DNA of 40,312 bases from Paludibacteraceae bacterium (GCA_024405895.1 JAKSNW010000016.1:1-40312), one strand, 5' to 3'; shown: positions 7,764 through 17,156, counted from the first letter of the stretch. Numbers and translations: made by a program. The notes: generated by a model from the sequence alone, not told the origin.

Positions 7764-9121
7764 TATTTTGCAAATTCACGGTAGAACTCCACGATGGCTT
7801 CGATGCCTTTGCGGAAGATATCAAGACGGTTGTTCTCGTTTGGTGAGTGGATGGCGTTGGATTCGAGGCCAAAGCCCATGAGCACGGTCTTGATGCCAAG
7901 CACTTTCTCGAATGTGGCAATGATAGGAATACTTCCGCCACGACGAACTGCCAATGGCTTCTTACCGAATGCCTTGGTGAAGCCTTTCTCTGCTGCCTGA
8001 TAGGCAGGGAGATCAATTGGGCAGACATAGCCCTCGCCTCCGTGCATAGGTGTGACTTTTACTTTTACACTCTTAGGTGCAATGGATTGGATATAATCGC
8101 AGAAGAGTTGGGAGATGACGTCGTGGTTTTGATTGGCTACAAGACGGCATGATACCTTGGCTGTGGCTTTTGATGGGAGCACGGTTTTGGAACCTTCGCC
8201 GGTATAACCGCCCCAGATACCGCAGATATCAAAAGAAGGACGGCAGCTGTTGCGTTCCAAAGTAGAGTAGCCTTCCTCGCCTTGAACCTCGTCGATGCCG
8301 ATGGCTTGTTTGTAGTTGTCAAGGTTGAAAGGAATCTGGGCAATCATCTCACGTTCAGCAGCAGGAACTGGGAGTACGTCGTCATAGAAATGAGGAATGG
8401 TGATGCGACCTTTCTCATCAACCACTTTGGCAAGCATGCCGCAGAGAGTGTTGATAGGGTTGGCAACAGCACCTCCGAAGTGACCAGAGTGGAGGTCGCG
8501 GTTAGGACCGGTGACTTCCACTTCCCAGTAGGCAAGACCACGCAAGCCTGTGGTAAGGCTTGGCAGTTCTGCACCAAGCATGCTGGTGTCGGAAACAAGG
8601 ATGATATCAGCTTTGAGCAACTCTTTATTGGCTTCGCAGAAAGCTTCAAGTGATGGTGAACCGATTTCCTCTTCACCTTCGAAGATGAACTTCACGTTGC
8701 AGTTCAACTCGTTTTCTTTGTTGAGATACTCAAATGCTTTTACTTGCATGAAGCTCTGGCCTTTGTCGTCGTCGGCGCCGCGAGCCCAGATGCGACCATC
8801 TTTAACCACAGGCTCGAATGGGTCTGTATGCCAGAGTTCCAGAGGTTCGGCAGGCATGACGTCATAGTGAGCGTAAACAAGCACGGTTGGTTTTGAAGGA
8901 TCAACGAGTTTCTCGCCGTAAACCACTGGATTGCCTTGTGTTGGCATAACCACAGCCTTGTCGGCTCCGGCAGCCATCAACAGTTCTACCCAACGTTCTG
9001 CACATTTTACCATGTCGGCTTTATGCTCTGGCAGTGGGCTAATGCTTTGAATACGAATCAACGAGAATAACTCGTCGAGGAAGCGAGGCTCATTGGTCTC
9101 GATATATTTTCTTATTTCCAT
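7763..9121 (-). CDS. M20 family dipeptidase / metallopeptidase
   Basis: 452 residues from the start MEIRKYIETN. Metal-site motifs of M20 enzymes are in order: AHYDVMP (His85), ARGADDDKGQ (Asp about 117-119), FEGEEEIGSP (Glu about 150-152), the VSDTSM Asp, and NAIHSPNE near the C-terminus (last His ligand). A dimerisation insert between the halves contains the DLHSGHFGG motif. M20 enzymes with this layout are usually di- or carboxypeptidases; the substrate is unknown. A much longer in-frame start (9331) is rejected because it would overlap the upstream GT2 gene and has no family sequence. No signal peptide. Confidence 0.9.
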   Translation of the reverse strand: MEIRKYIETNEPRFLDELFSLIRIQSISPLPEHKADMVKCAERWVELLMAAGADKAVVMPTQGNPVVYGEKLVDPSKPTVLVYAHYDVMPAEPLELWHTDPFEPVVKDGRIWARGADDDKGQSFMQVKAFEYLNKENELNCNVKFIFEGEEEIGSPSLEAFCEANKELLKADIILVSDTSMLGAELPSLTTGLRGLAYWEVEVTGPNRDLHSGHFGGAVANPINTLCGMLAKVVDEKGRITIPHFYDDVLPVPAAEREMIAQIPFNLDNYKQAIGIDEVQGEEGYSTLERNSCRPSFDICGIWGGYTGEGSKTVLPSKATAKVSCRLVANQNHDVISQLFCDYIQSIAPKSVKVKVTPMHGGEGYVCPIDLPAYQAAEKGFTKAFGKKPLAVRRGGSIPIIATFEKVLGIKTVLMGFGLESNAIHSPNENNRLDIFRKGIEAIVEFYREFAK

Positions 9122-9177
9122 TTTGAAGTGATTTTTTCGTTTATATAGTGTAGTCCGTGCGAAACGGATTCTTGTTT

Positions 9178-10197
9178 TTATGCTTTGGAAATGAGTTGCG
9201 CGAAAGTTTTCTTGCCTCTCAGATAATATGCCAGAAGAATGGAGTTTTGATACATTCCTTCTGGAGATACGGATTTTGTTTTCTGTTTGTTTTCTTCTCT
9301 GCTGCTTCGGAAATCTGATTTCATTTTCCAAAAATCGCGTTGTGCTTCCAAGACGGCTTTCGCGTTTTTGGGTTTTCCTTGCAATAACATCTGCATGGCT
9401 GCAACCAGATCGAGGAAGAAGCGGAGGAATGCGATAAGACCATAATGTCTCATCACGTTTTTGTACAACATCAGTTTGTTGTTTCTGAAGTTGAGATAGG
9501 TCTTACGTGGACTCTCAGCGGACAATGTGCCTCCACCGATATGAAAAACAGTGCTTTGAGGCAGACATACGATAGAGTGTCCTTGTGCTTTGATTCGCCA
9601 GCAGAAATCAATTTCTTCCATGTGGGCGAAGAAACGGCCATCGAGACCGCCCAACTCATGATAGAGATGGCTGCGAACCATCAGACAAGCGCCTGTGGCC
9701 CAGAAAATCTCTCGTGGCTCATTGTATTGGGCATTGTCTTTCTCTATGCTGCCGAAGATACGGCCACGACAGAACGGATAGCCCAAACGGTCGATATAAC
9801 CACCAGCCGCACCGGCATATTCGAACATTTCGCGTTGATGGTAGGCAAGCAGTTTCGGTTGGCAAGCTGCTGTTCCGGGATGGCTGTCCATGAAACTGAT
9901 GAGTGGCTTGAGCCAGCCTTCTGTTACTTCCACATCGCTATTCAGAAGAATGTAATACTCGGCTTCTACCTGCTTCAGTGCTTGGTTGTAGCCTTCGGCA
10001 AAGCCATAGTTCTTTGGCATGGCGATGGTGCGAACATGAGGCATCTCGTTGCGAAGATAATCCATGCTGCCGTCGGTGGAGCCGTTGTCGGCAACAATCA
10101 CTTCGCCTTCTGGTGAGTTGCTTACCACATTAGGTAGCAGTTCACGAAGATATCGCTCGCCGTTGAAATTTAGTATTACGATTGCTACTTTTGTCAT
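9178..10197 (-). CDS. Family 2 glycosyltransferase
   Basis: 339 residues. The GT-A fold is clear: VAIVILNFNGERYLRELLPN, VIVADNGSTDGS, KNYGFAEGYNQAL, then LLNSDVEV in the place of the DXD metal-binding motif, and a C-terminal acceptor region with GGLDGRFFAHMEEIDFCWR, typical of rhamnosyltransferase-like GT2 proteins. A hydrophobic stretch near 250-270 may associate with the membrane. It is 5 bp from the LpxL-like acyltransferase, so it may act in lipid A/LPS or other surface glycan synthesis; donor and acceptor are unknown. Confidence 0.9.
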   Translation of the reverse strand: MTKVAIVILNFNGERYLRELLPNVVSNSPEGEVIVADNGSTDGSMDYLRNEMPHVRTIAMPKNYGFAEGYNQALKQVEAEYYILLNSDVEVTEGWLKPLISFMDSHPGTAACQPKLLAYHQREMFEYAGAAGGYIDRLGYPFCRGRIFGSIEKDNAQYNEPREIFWATGACLMVRSHLYHELGGLDGRFFAHMEEIDFCWRIKAQGHSIVCLPQSTVFHIGGGTLSAESPRKTYLNFRNNKLMLYKNVMRHYGLIAFLRFFLDLVAAMQMLLQGKPKNAKAVLEAQRDFWKMKSDFRSSREENKQKTKSVSPEGMYQNSILLAYYLRGKKTFAQLISKA

Positions 10198-10202
10198 AGT
10201 GT

Positions 10203-11102
10203 TTATTTACTGCTGTTGTTCGTCTGCTCTGAGGTTGGTGGGTTTATTTTCCAACGTCTATGTGACCATAGCCACAGCTCTGGACGATGTACGATGGTTT
10301 CTTCCAGACAATGGGCAAACTTCTCGATGATTTCGGCAGAGGTATGCTCTTTCGGATGGTCGCAAAGCAATTCTACGTTATATACATATTGTCCGTCTGC
10401 CGGGCGTTGGATGTCGACGTAGACAATACGATGGTCCTGACGTCTTGACAGTTCTTCCCATCCTGTGAGAAAGGCTGTAGGTCTGTTGAGGAAAGAAACG
10501 AAGTGGTTCTTTGCGCTACGAGAAGGCGATTGGTCGGCAATGAATGCCATTACAATCGGTTGCTGTTGTTTCTTGTATTCCACCAAGGTTCTGAGAACCT
10601 GTTGCTTTGGAACGCAACGAACACCGAAACGGCTTCTGTAGTCAAGACAAATCTCATCGAATACTTTGTTCTTGAGTGGTTTGTAAAGTGTGGTGACTAC
10701 GTCATTAGGGCGAAGAAACAATGGGGTGGTGCAAATCCATTCCCATCCAGCCACGTGACCAAACAATGCAGTTACATTGCGTCCTTCATCCAATGCTTCG
10801 GTCAGGAGGTGCATGTTGCGAAACTCCACGTGGTCTCGCATCTCTTTCTCATCAGCCTTCAGCATCCATAGTCCTTCTACGGCACTATAAGCAAGGTGGC
10901 GATAGAACAGGTGCTCAAGGTGTTGAATCTCGTGTTCCTTTTTGTGTGGAAACGATTTTATAAGATTGTCGTTCACTACTTTTCTACGGTAGCGAACGAC
11001 ATTCTGTGCGATGAAAGCCAGACCATCGGCCATTTTATAAAGAGTGGTGAGTGGAAGACGAGCCACCAGACTCAACATTTTCTTTGTAAAATGGTGTGCC
11101 AT
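10203..11102 (-). CDS. LpxL/HtrB-type lysophospholipid (lipid A) acyltransferase
   Basis: About 299 residues from MAHHFTKKM; an alternative ATG five codons upstream (11117) is possible. Family marks are an N-terminal hydrophobic anchor, the RYRRKVVNDNLIKSFP motif, the catalytic FGHVAGWEW block (HxxxxE) near residue 113, and IADQSPS followed by the VSFLNRPTAFLTG region. Such enzymes transfer an acyl chain to the lipid A precursor on the inner membrane. It is followed after 5 bp by the GT2 gene and preceded by the small acidic protein gene. Confidence 0.88.
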   Translation of the reverse strand: MAHHFTKKMLSLVARLPLTTLYKMADGLAFIAQNVVRYRRKVVNDNLIKSFPHKKEHEIQHLEHLFYRHLAYSAVEGLWMLKADEKEMRDHVEFRNMHLLTEALDEGRNVTALFGHVAGWEWICTTPLFLRPNDVVTTLYKPLKNKVFDEICLDYRSRFGVRCVPKQQVLRTLVEYKKQQQPIVMAFIADQSPSRSAKNHFVSFLNRPTAFLTGWEELSRRQDHRIVYVDIQRPADGQYVYNVELLCDHPKEHTSAEIIEKFAHCLEETIVHRPELWLWSHRRWKINPPTSEQTNNSSK

Positions 11103-11129
11103 AATCTGGATTACCAATTATTCGTGTGA

Positions 11130-11465
11130 TTATTCTTCGGCGTAGATACCGATCTCCAAACCATAGCCGAACTCGCCGTCGAGGATTGAAGCAACGTCTT
11201 CTTCTGAGAGGTTGAAGTCCTTGTCGCTCTTAATGGCAGCCATGATGTATTGAAGCATGTCGTCTTCTGCAACTTCTGCTTCTTCTACAACTTCTGACTC
11301 ATCCTCATAGAAGTTTTGGTCGTCGTAATAATCATTGATGAGATCGAGCACGTATTGCACGTCGTCTTCTGTGATGCGTGTGCGTTCTTCATCAGTGAGT
11401 TGATTCATGATGAATTTGATAGCCTCGGTGTCATCAAATTCGATAATGTCTTTTTCTTTTGCCAT
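11130..11465 (-). CDS. Small acidic conserved hypothetical protein
   Basis: 111 residues, strongly acidic, with two similar helical halves: LTDEERTRITEDDVQYVLDLI and an equivalent region ending in NLSEEDVASILDGE, separated by an almost purely acidic stretch (about 49-66). No signal peptide or membrane segment. I do not recognise a named family. It has its own promoter (11491-11522) and is the first gene ahead of the lpxL-GT2-M20-tsaB-DUF4290 series, with 27 bp to lpxL. Confidence 0.75.
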   Translation of the reverse strand: MAKEKDIIEFDDTEAIKFIMNQLTDEERTRITEDDVQYVLDLINDYYDDQNFYEDESEVVEEAEVAEDDMLQYIMAAIKSDKDFNLSEEDVASILDGEFGYGLEIGIYAEE

Positions 11466-11490
11466 ATATGCTTTTGTTAAGATTGGGCTA

Positions 11491-11522
11491 CAAAGATACT
11501 GAAAAACAAAGAGAGGAGCAAA
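11491..11522 (-). promoter_or_regulatory. Promoter of the acidic protein-lpxL operon
   Basis: Minus strand TTTG (11522-11519), 20-nt spacer, TATCTTTG (11498-11491). This is a full match to the Bacteroidota consensus, with a leader of about 20 nt. Confidence 0.78.
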
Positions 11523-11599
11523 AATATCGACGTTTATTTTCGACTATTTTGCCTCTTGCAATTCGCTATGATAGAATGAAGTAGCGATTGACGGATTCG

Positions 11600-13267
11600 T
11601 CAATTCATCTGGAGGAGTTCGCGTGCGTTGTTTAATGCCGCTTCGGTAGGTATGGCTCCGCTCAGCATTTGTGCCAACTCCATGATTCGTTGCTCGGAAT
11701 CGAGCGCCTGAATGGTTGTGACAGTATCTGTCTCGTTGACCTGTTTTGATACTTTGAGATGGGCACCTTTTTGGGCTGCAACTTGAGGCAGGTGGGTGAT
11801 GACCATGAGTTGAATCTGCTGCGCCATTGTGCTCATTGTGCGACCGATAGCCATGGCTGTCTCACCTGATACACCAGTGTCAATCTCGTCGAAAATAAGG
11901 GTTGGCAGTTGCACTTGTTCTGCCAGCATTGCATTCAATACTAACATCAGTCGTGAAAGCTCGCCGCCAGAGGCTGTTTGGGCCACTGCAGAGGTTGCGT
12001 GATGCTGATTGGCAGAGAAAAGGAATTGCACATTGTCTGCACCAGCTTCTGTCCATTGAACAATGTCTTTCAATGGCTCAAGTGTAATGTCAAATTGAGC
12101 ATGTGGAATACCTAATGGCTGCAGGCGGTTGGCAATTTCTTTCGCTATTGCCGGAGCTGCTTTCTTTCGGGCTTTTGATAATTCCAATGCGCTCTTTTCC
12201 AACTGTTTTTTCAACTCTTCAACATCTTTCTTCAACTTGGAGATTGAGAGGTCGAAATTGTCGATTTGTTCAATCTGACTCTGGTATTTATCATGCAGTT
12301 CTTGCAACTCAGCAATGGTGGAAACATGATATTTCTGCTGAAGATTGTAGATAAGGGCCAGACGTTCTTCCACACGCTCTTTTTCCGACGGATCGTAATC
12401 GAGCGATTCTGCATACGAAGACAAATCGGCTGCAATGTCATCCAATTCTATGCGAGCAGCTTCCAGACGGTCGGCATAGCTGTTGCCTTGTTCCCAATAA
12501 GATGTGATGCGGCGTAGCATGGAAGTAGCTTGGCGGAGTTGTGAGGTAATGCCTTGCTCGCCATCAACGGTGTTATTGATGGAAGAGAACGAGAGTTTCA
12601 ACTCTTCACTATGTTGCATCATAGAGAGTTGCTGCTCCAAGGCTTCCTGCTCGTCTGCTTGCAGATTTGCATCATGCAGGGTGTTATATTGGAAGGTGAT
12701 ATAATCCTTTTCCTGCTGCGCTTGAATAGAGTCGTTTATCAATTGCTCCAATTCATCTTGCTTCTGCAGATACGCTTTTCTTGCGTTTTGATATTGCAAA
12801 AGCAAATCCTGCGATTGTGAGAGCGTATCAAGGATATGAATCTGGTAGCGATTCTCCGTAATCTGAAGCGTCTCATGTTGCGAATGGATGTAAAGCAACT
12901 TGTCGGCAATGGCAGCCATTTGCTGAAGAACCACTGGGGTGTCATTGACAAAAGCACGTGACTTGCCAGCGGCTGTAATCTCACGGCGGAGGATGAGTGG
13001 CTCGGAATAATCGATGTCGTATGCCTCACACAACTCCTTGATACCGAACTTGTCGATATGTTCGAAATGTGCCTCTACAATACACTTGTCTGTTCCTTCT
13101 CTAACCGTCTTGGCATCGGCTCTCTTGCCGCGGATAAGCGATAATGCACCCAACATGATTGACTTGCCGGAGCCTGTTTCACCTGTTATGATGGTCAGAT
13201 GAGGCTCAAACTCAATCTTAAGATGAGAGATAAGTGCATAGTTCTTTATTTCGAGGTACGAGAGCAT
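11600..13267 (-). CDS. recN: DNA repair protein RecN
   Basis: 555 residues, normal length. Walker A GETGSGKS is at 29-36; long coiled-coil arms occupy about 150-380; the C-terminal half carries the ABC signature SGGELSRLML, Walker B LIFDEIDTGVSG and the HLPQVAAQ loop. RecN is an SMC-like ATPase for double-strand break repair. It is the last gene in trxB-coaC-coaB-porD-recN, 30 bp after porD. No clear T-run terminator follows, although weak hairpins occur at 11561-11605. Confidence 0.96.
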   Translation of the reverse strand: MLSYLEIKNYALISHLKIEFEPHLTIITGETGSGKSIMLGALSLIRGKRADAKTVREGTDKCIVEAHFEHIDKFGIKELCEAYDIDYSEPLILRREITAAGKSRAFVNDTPVVLQQMAAIADKLLYIHSQHETLQITENRYQIHILDTLSQSQDLLLQYQNARKAYLQKQDELEQLINDSIQAQQEKDYITFQYNTLHDANLQADEQEALEQQLSMMQHSEELKLSFSSINNTVDGEQGITSQLRQATSMLRRITSYWEQGNSYADRLEAARIELDDIAADLSSYAESLDYDPSEKERVEERLALIYNLQQKYHVSTIAELQELHDKYQSQIEQIDNFDLSISKLKKDVEELKKQLEKSALELSKARKKAAPAIAKEIANRLQPLGIPHAQFDITLEPLKDIVQWTEAGADNVQFLFSANQHHATSAVAQTASGGELSRLMLVLNAMLAEQVQLPTLIFDEIDTGVSGETAMAIGRTMSTMAQQIQLMVITHLPQVAAQKGAHLKVSKQVNETDTVTTIQALDSEQRIMELAQMLSGAIPTEAALNNARELLQMN

Positions 13268-13297
13268 GGATGGTCGGGTGATTAAAAGTTCGTTAGA

Positions 13298-14209
13298 CTA
13301 TTGCTTGATTTGGTTGTAGTCGTTGGAACGTGTCGGATTGATGGCTGTGAGGTGGTCGTAGACAGTATTTTTCTCTTCTGGAGTGCCTTTTTTGAAGATG
13401 GAAACCAATTCATCGCTTTTGGCATTGATGAAAATGGTGACCATGGCATTTGATGGGTCGAGTTTGTTCGATTCTCTTACAACTTTTAGGTCTTCTGCAA
13501 TACGGGCACGTGCTTTGGCAGTATTGGTTGCCATGTCGTCAAGGGCAAGACGATGGTAGGTGTAGGCATACTCACGCATAGCACGATAGCGTTCGCTCAT
13601 CAGACAGTTGACGATGGCGTAACGGTTGGTATTGCTGGTGAAAGCCTTCCATCCGTCACCTTCCGAACCGCTTCGGCTCTGAGAAAGCGAGACAATATTT
13701 TCAGCATTTTGGAACATGGCTGTTCCACCCAGACGTTCGTAGGTGTCGAGGTCGAAACCGATGATGAGATAGGCGTAATAGGCGAGAACGGCTGTGAGGT
13801 TGTTGTCGTACGAGGCGTTGAGCTCCAACTGGTCGTATTCGTTGTAAGAGAAGGTTACCTCGCGGTCGCGGAGGTTGAGAATTGTGGTTTTGTATGAAGT
13901 TCCGAAAACAGGACGCAACGACTGCACGGTGAACTCGCAGGACATCGTGTTGTTTTCGTATTGTTTCACCTGGATAGACAAACTGCAGTCAATTTTCTCG
14001 TTCTGTGCGTAGGGGAGCGAGGTCCATTGACGTTGGTTCATGAAGTCATCCACCGATTTCTTGAAGGTTTCGAATACCTGTTTGTTTGTTCCTGTAATCT
14101 GTGCGTAGTTGATCATTACGTTGCATTTCAACTCTTGCGCATGGATTGGGGCAAAGCACAAGAATAGGAAAAGCGAAACAAATACGTGTCGTAAACTAAT
14201 GCGTCTCAT
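13298..14209 (-). CDS. porD: PorD/DUF4835 family protein, type IX secretion associated
   Basis: 303 residues with an N-terminal signal peptide (cleavage after APIHAQ). The ELKCNVMINYAQITGTNKQVFETF start, the LNLRDREVTFSYNEYDQLE region and YYAYLIIGFDLDTYERLGG match the DUF4835 family, annotated as PorD and tied genetically to the type IX secretion system. The place between coaBC and recN is the usual one for this gene in Bacteroidota. The protein is probably periplasmic. Its presence fits the T9SS-type C-terminal domain on the M6 protease at 18995-21892. The other T9SS genes are not in this window. Confidence 0.85.
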   Translation of the reverse strand: MRRISLRHVFVSLFLFLCFAPIHAQELKCNVMINYAQITGTNKQVFETFKKSVDDFMNQRQWTSLPYAQNEKIDCSLSIQVKQYENNTMSCEFTVQSLRPVFGTSYKTTILNLRDREVTFSYNEYDQLELNASYDNNLTAVLAYYAYLIIGFDLDTYERLGGTAMFQNAENIVSLSQSRSGSEGDGWKAFTSNTNRYAIVNCLMSERYRAMREYAYTYHRLALDDMATNTAKARARIAEDLKVVRESNKLDPSNAMVTIFINAKSDELVSIFKKGTPEEKNTVYDHLTAINPTRSNDYNQIKQ

Positions 14210-14215
14210 GACTGA

Positions 14216-14848
14216 TTAGAGCATTTCTATTTGTGTCAGAATATCTTGCGCAACCTCCACCTTTGGTTTAAGCGGATACTCCAACTTCTCACCAGAGGCT
14301 TTGTAGATAGTTATCTTGTTGGTGTCGTAGCCAAAGCAGGCTTCCTTGTCGTTGAGTGAGTTGAGCACAATGAAGTCAAGGCGTTTTCTACGCATCTTGT
14401 CAAGTGCATGAGCCTCCTCTTCGTTGGTTTCAAGGGCAAAGCCTACCATAAACTGGTTATCCTGCTTGATAGCACCGGCTGCAGCTGCAATATCGTGTGT
14501 GGGCTTTAATCGGATGACTAGGTCGTCCTTTTCGCGCTTAATCTTGGTGGTAGCTACGGTCTCTGGGGTGAAGTCGGCAACGGCAGCGCAGAAAATGGCG
14601 CCATTGCAGGTTGGAAAATTCTCCATTACAGCTTCGTACATCTGCTGTGCACTCTCCACATCAATACGTTTGAGATTAGGATGTGATAGGGTGAGTTTCA
14701 CAGGACCGGCTATCAGAATCACTTCATGGCCTTTGGCCAGACATGTTTCCGCCAAGGCAAAACCCATCTTGCCTGATGAGTAGTTGCCGATAAAGCGAAC
14801 TGGGTCGATACGTTCGTAGGTAGGACCTGCTGTGATTAATATCTTCAT
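14216..14848 (-). CDS. coaB: Phosphopantothenate-cysteine ligase domain (CoaB half of a split CoaBC)
   Basis: 210 residues covering the entire CoaB domain: KILITAGPTYERIDPVRF and the GNYSSGKMG motif, AAVADF, then KIKREKDDLVIRLKPT with the conserved Lys, and GFALETNEE. It ligates cysteine to 4'-phosphopantothenate in coenzyme A synthesis. In most bacteria it is the C-terminal half of CoaBC. Here the ATG lies in the same frame as coaC, three codons after its TAA stop (14858-14860), so a single stop splits one ancestral ORF. Downstream porD begins 6 bp on. Confidence 0.92.
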   Translation of the reverse strand: MKILITAGPTYERIDPVRFIGNYSSGKMGFALAETCLAKGHEVILIAGPVKLTLSHPNLKRIDVESAQQMYEAVMENFPTCNGAIFCAAVADFTPETVATTKIKREKDDLVIRLKPTHDIAAAAGAIKQDNQFMVGFALETNEEEAHALDKMRRKRLDFIVLNSLNDKEACFGYDTNKITIYKASGEKLEYPLKPKVEVAQDILTQIEML

Positions 14849-14857
14849 ACGATAGTC

Positions 14858-15397
14858 TTATAGTGATTCGTCGAGATAGGAAACGATGTTTTCCGGTTCT
14901 TCCATTCGTCCCTTGCCATCTGTGCCGCATGCCAACGGACCATATGCTGGGTCGATAATCTGCACATCAATGGCTTGAAGTTGGCGGAGGTTTTGTTGAA
15001 CAATTGGATGACTGTACATCTTATTATTCATGGCTGGGGCAATGAACACGGGTTTGTCGAAGGCAAGGAATGTGGTGGAGAGGGCATCATCTGCCAATCC
15101 GTGGGCAAACTTGCCGATGATATCAGCAGTAGCCGGAGCCACCAATAGGGCATCGCCCCAATCGGCATAGCTCACATGTTCGGGACTGTAGTTGACAGTG
15201 GAGTCAAATACTTCACTATACACCTTATGGTGTGTCAGGGTTGCCAATGTAACGCCAGAAACCAGTTTTAACGCATTCTCGGTGGCAATCACGCGAACCT
15301 CGGCACCTGCCTTGATAAGCAGGCGCGCGAGTTCCGGTGTCTTATATGCTGCGATACCACCCGAAATGCCGAGCAGCACCTTCTTTCCTTCTAACAT
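14858..15397 (-). CDS. coaC: Phosphopantothenoylcysteine decarboxylase domain (CoaC half of a split CoaBC)
   Basis: 179 residues, an HFCD flavoprotein. Motifs: GISGGIAAYK (FMN site), VSYADWGDALLVAPATADIIGKFAHGLADD (with the catalytic His just before, in EHVSY), PAMNNKMYSHP (substrate loop) and GPLACGTDGKGRM with the active-site Cys. It decarboxylates phosphopantothenoylcysteine to 4'-phosphopantetheine. The reading frame continues after the stop straight into coaB. It is 12 bp downstream of trxB. Confidence 0.92.
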   Translation of the reverse strand: MLEGKKVLLGISGGIAAYKTPELARLLIKAGAEVRVIATENALKLVSGVTLATLTHHKVYSEVFDSTVNYSPEHVSYADWGDALLVAPATADIIGKFAHGLADDALSTTFLAFDKPVFIAPAMNNKMYSHPIVQQNLRQLQAIDVQIIDPAYGPLACGTDGKGRMEEPENIVSYLDESL

Positions 15398-15409
15398 CAG
15401 ATAAGCGGT

Positions 15410-16348
15410 TTATTGAACTTCTTTCAAGAAACGGTCTGCCTCGATGCCTGCTTTAGCACCACTACCGGCAGCTGTGATAGCCTGACGGTAGCGTGGGTCT
15501 GCTACGTCGCCGGCTGCAAATACGCCAGGAACATTGGTCTTTGGAGTATCTGGTTGGGTCTTGATGTAACCCTCAGCGTCTGTCTCGATGAACTCTTTGA
15601 AGACGTCTGAGTTTGGATGGTGACCGATAGCGAGGAAGAAACCGTCGATAGCGATGTCGAACTGCTTCTCATCAGCCTCACCCTTGCGGTAGACAATGTG
15701 AGCACCTTCTACGCCATCTTCACCGAAGAGGCCTACGGTGTTGCATTCGTACAAAACTTCGATGTTTGGAGTCTTCTCAACACGCTCCTGCATGATTTTT
15801 GAAGCGCGAAGGAATGGCTTTCTAACGATGAGATAGACCTTCTCAGCCAAACCTGCGAGATAGGTAGCCTCTTCGCAAGCGGTATCGCCACCACCAACGA
15901 CAGCCACTTTCTTCTTCTTGTAGAAGAAACCGTCGCAGGTAGCACAAGCGCTGACGCCCATGCCACGGTATTTGTTTTCGTCTTCCAAACCGAGATATTT
16001 GGCAGAAGCACCTGTGGCAATGATAACGGTTTCTGCATAGATGGTTTGCTCTTGGTCGATTTCCAACATGAAAGGACGTTTGGAGAAGTCTACCTTTGTA
16101 ACGATACCGGTGCGGATGTCGGTGTTGAAACGGAGAGCCTGAGCACGGAACTCTTCCATCATATCGTAACCATTGATACCTTGTGGGTAGCCTGGGAAAT
16201 TTTCAATCTCGGTGGTGGTGGTCAACTGTCCGCCTGGTTGGATACCTTCGTACAATACAGGGGAGAGGTTAGCACGGGCAGCATAGATAGCAGCAGTATA
16301 ACCAGCAGGGCCTGAGCCTATAATCAAACATTTAATTGTGTCTTGCAT
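15410..16348 (-). CDS. trxB: Thioredoxin-disulfide reductase
   Basis: 312 residues, normal for bacterial TrxB. FAD-binding GSGPAGYTAA at 11-20, redox-active CATC at 135-138, NADPH-binding VVGGGDTACEEATYL, and the C-terminal GVFAAGDVADPRYRQAITAAGSG FAD segment are all present. It reduces thioredoxin with NADPH in the cytosol. It seems to be the first gene of the trxB-coaC-coaB-porD-recN series; no consensus promoter is obvious before it. Confidence 0.95.
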   Translation of the reverse strand: MQDTIKCLIIGSGPAGYTAAIYAARANLSPVLYEGIQPGGQLTTTTEIENFPGYPQGINGYDMMEEFRAQALRFNTDIRTGIVTKVDFSKRPFMLEIDQEQTIYAETVIIATGASAKYLGLEDENKYRGMGVSACATCDGFFYKKKKVAVVGGGDTACEEATYLAGLAEKVYLIVRKPFLRASKIMQERVEKTPNIEVLYECNTVGLFGEDGVEGAHIVYRKGEADEKQFDIAIDGFFLAIGHHPNSDVFKEFIETDAEGYIKTQPDTPKTNVPGVFAAGDVADPRYRQAITAAGSGAKAGIEADRFLKEVQ

Positions 16349-16390
16349 AATGATATTGTGTTACTTTAAGTGTATGTGATTCTTGTTGTA

Positions 16391-17104
16391 TTAAAGGAGT
16401 GAGAGAGCCACTTCCATCATATTGGTGAAACCTTTCTGGCGAACCTCTGGGGTGGCGGCGATGTCGGTGCCTGGCACGTCGGAGATGGTGCAGATACAGA
16501 GGGCTTTGTTACCACTCTTGGCTGCGTTCATGTAGAGTGCAGGCGCTTCCATTTCAACGGCAAGGCAGCCCATCTTAGCCCATTTAGAGAGGGCTGTTGG
16601 GTCATCGTCATAGAAGGTGTCATTAGAGACAATGTTACCTACTTGGTAACGGATACCCATCTTTTCGGCAGCATCAACGGCACGACGTGCGAGATCGAAA
16701 TCGGCAATAGGTGCATAGGTGCCAGGGAGGTTGAATTGTGCGGCATAGTTAGAGTTGGTGCATGAACCTACAGCGATGATAACGTCGCCAATCTGCATGC
16801 CTGGCTGCAAACCGCCGGCTGAGCCTACGCGTATAATGGTTTTTACTCCATAGAAGTTGAAGAGTTCGTAGGTGTAGATGCCGATGGAAGGAATGCCCAT
16901 GCCATGACCTTGGATAGAGACGCGTTTGCCATTGTAATAGCCTGTGTAGCCGAGCATACCACGCACTTGGTTGTAAAGTTTTGCATCGGTGAGATATTTC
17001 TCTGCCATGAATTTAGCGCGTAGTGGATCGCCTGCCATGATGACAGTCTCTGCTATTTCTCCATATTGTGCTTCAATGTGTGGAGTAGGAGTGTGATTGC
17101 TCAT
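16391..17104 (-). CDS. deoD: Purine-nucleoside phosphorylase, DeoD type
   Basis: 237 residues, full length for the hexameric trimer-of-dimers class. Seen: the N-terminal His of [19 protein letters not shown] (phosphate binding), [25 protein letters not shown], the ribose-binding [10 protein letters not shown] and the catalytic TISD segment. It phosphorolyses purine (deoxy)nucleosides in salvage. It sits between the GT gene and trxB with 42-52 bp gaps; together with amn it makes two purine-salvage genes in the window. Confidence 0.95.
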   Translation of the reverse strand: MSNHTPTPHIEAQYGEIAETVIMAGDPLRAKFMAEKYLTDAKLYNQVRGMLGYTGYYNGKRVSIQGHGMGIPSIGIYTYELFNFYGVKTIIRVGSAGGLQPGMQIGDVIIAVGSCTNSNYAAQFNLPGTYAPIADFDLARRAVDAAEKMGIRYQVGNIVSNDTFYDDDPTALSKWAKMGCLAVEMEAPALYMNAAKSGNKALCICTISDVPGTDIAATPEVRQKGFTNMMEVALSLL

Positions 17105-17156
17105 AGTTTTTGTGTTGTTTTGTGGTTTATGTTTGATGGGATACGGTTGCTCTGGT

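Noticed and set aside
9122-9331. N-terminal extension of the M20 peptidase
   Set aside because: The extra 70 residues overlap the GT2 gene and do not resemble the family, which begins at the ATG at 9121.
9445-10116. Plus-strand gene of 223 codons
   Set aside because: Antisense to the GT2 gene with full GT-A motifs.
11561-11605. Terminator of recN
   Set aside because: Two weak hairpins occur (TCGCTA/TAGCGA; ATTGACG/CGTCAAT), but no T-run follows on the minus strand.
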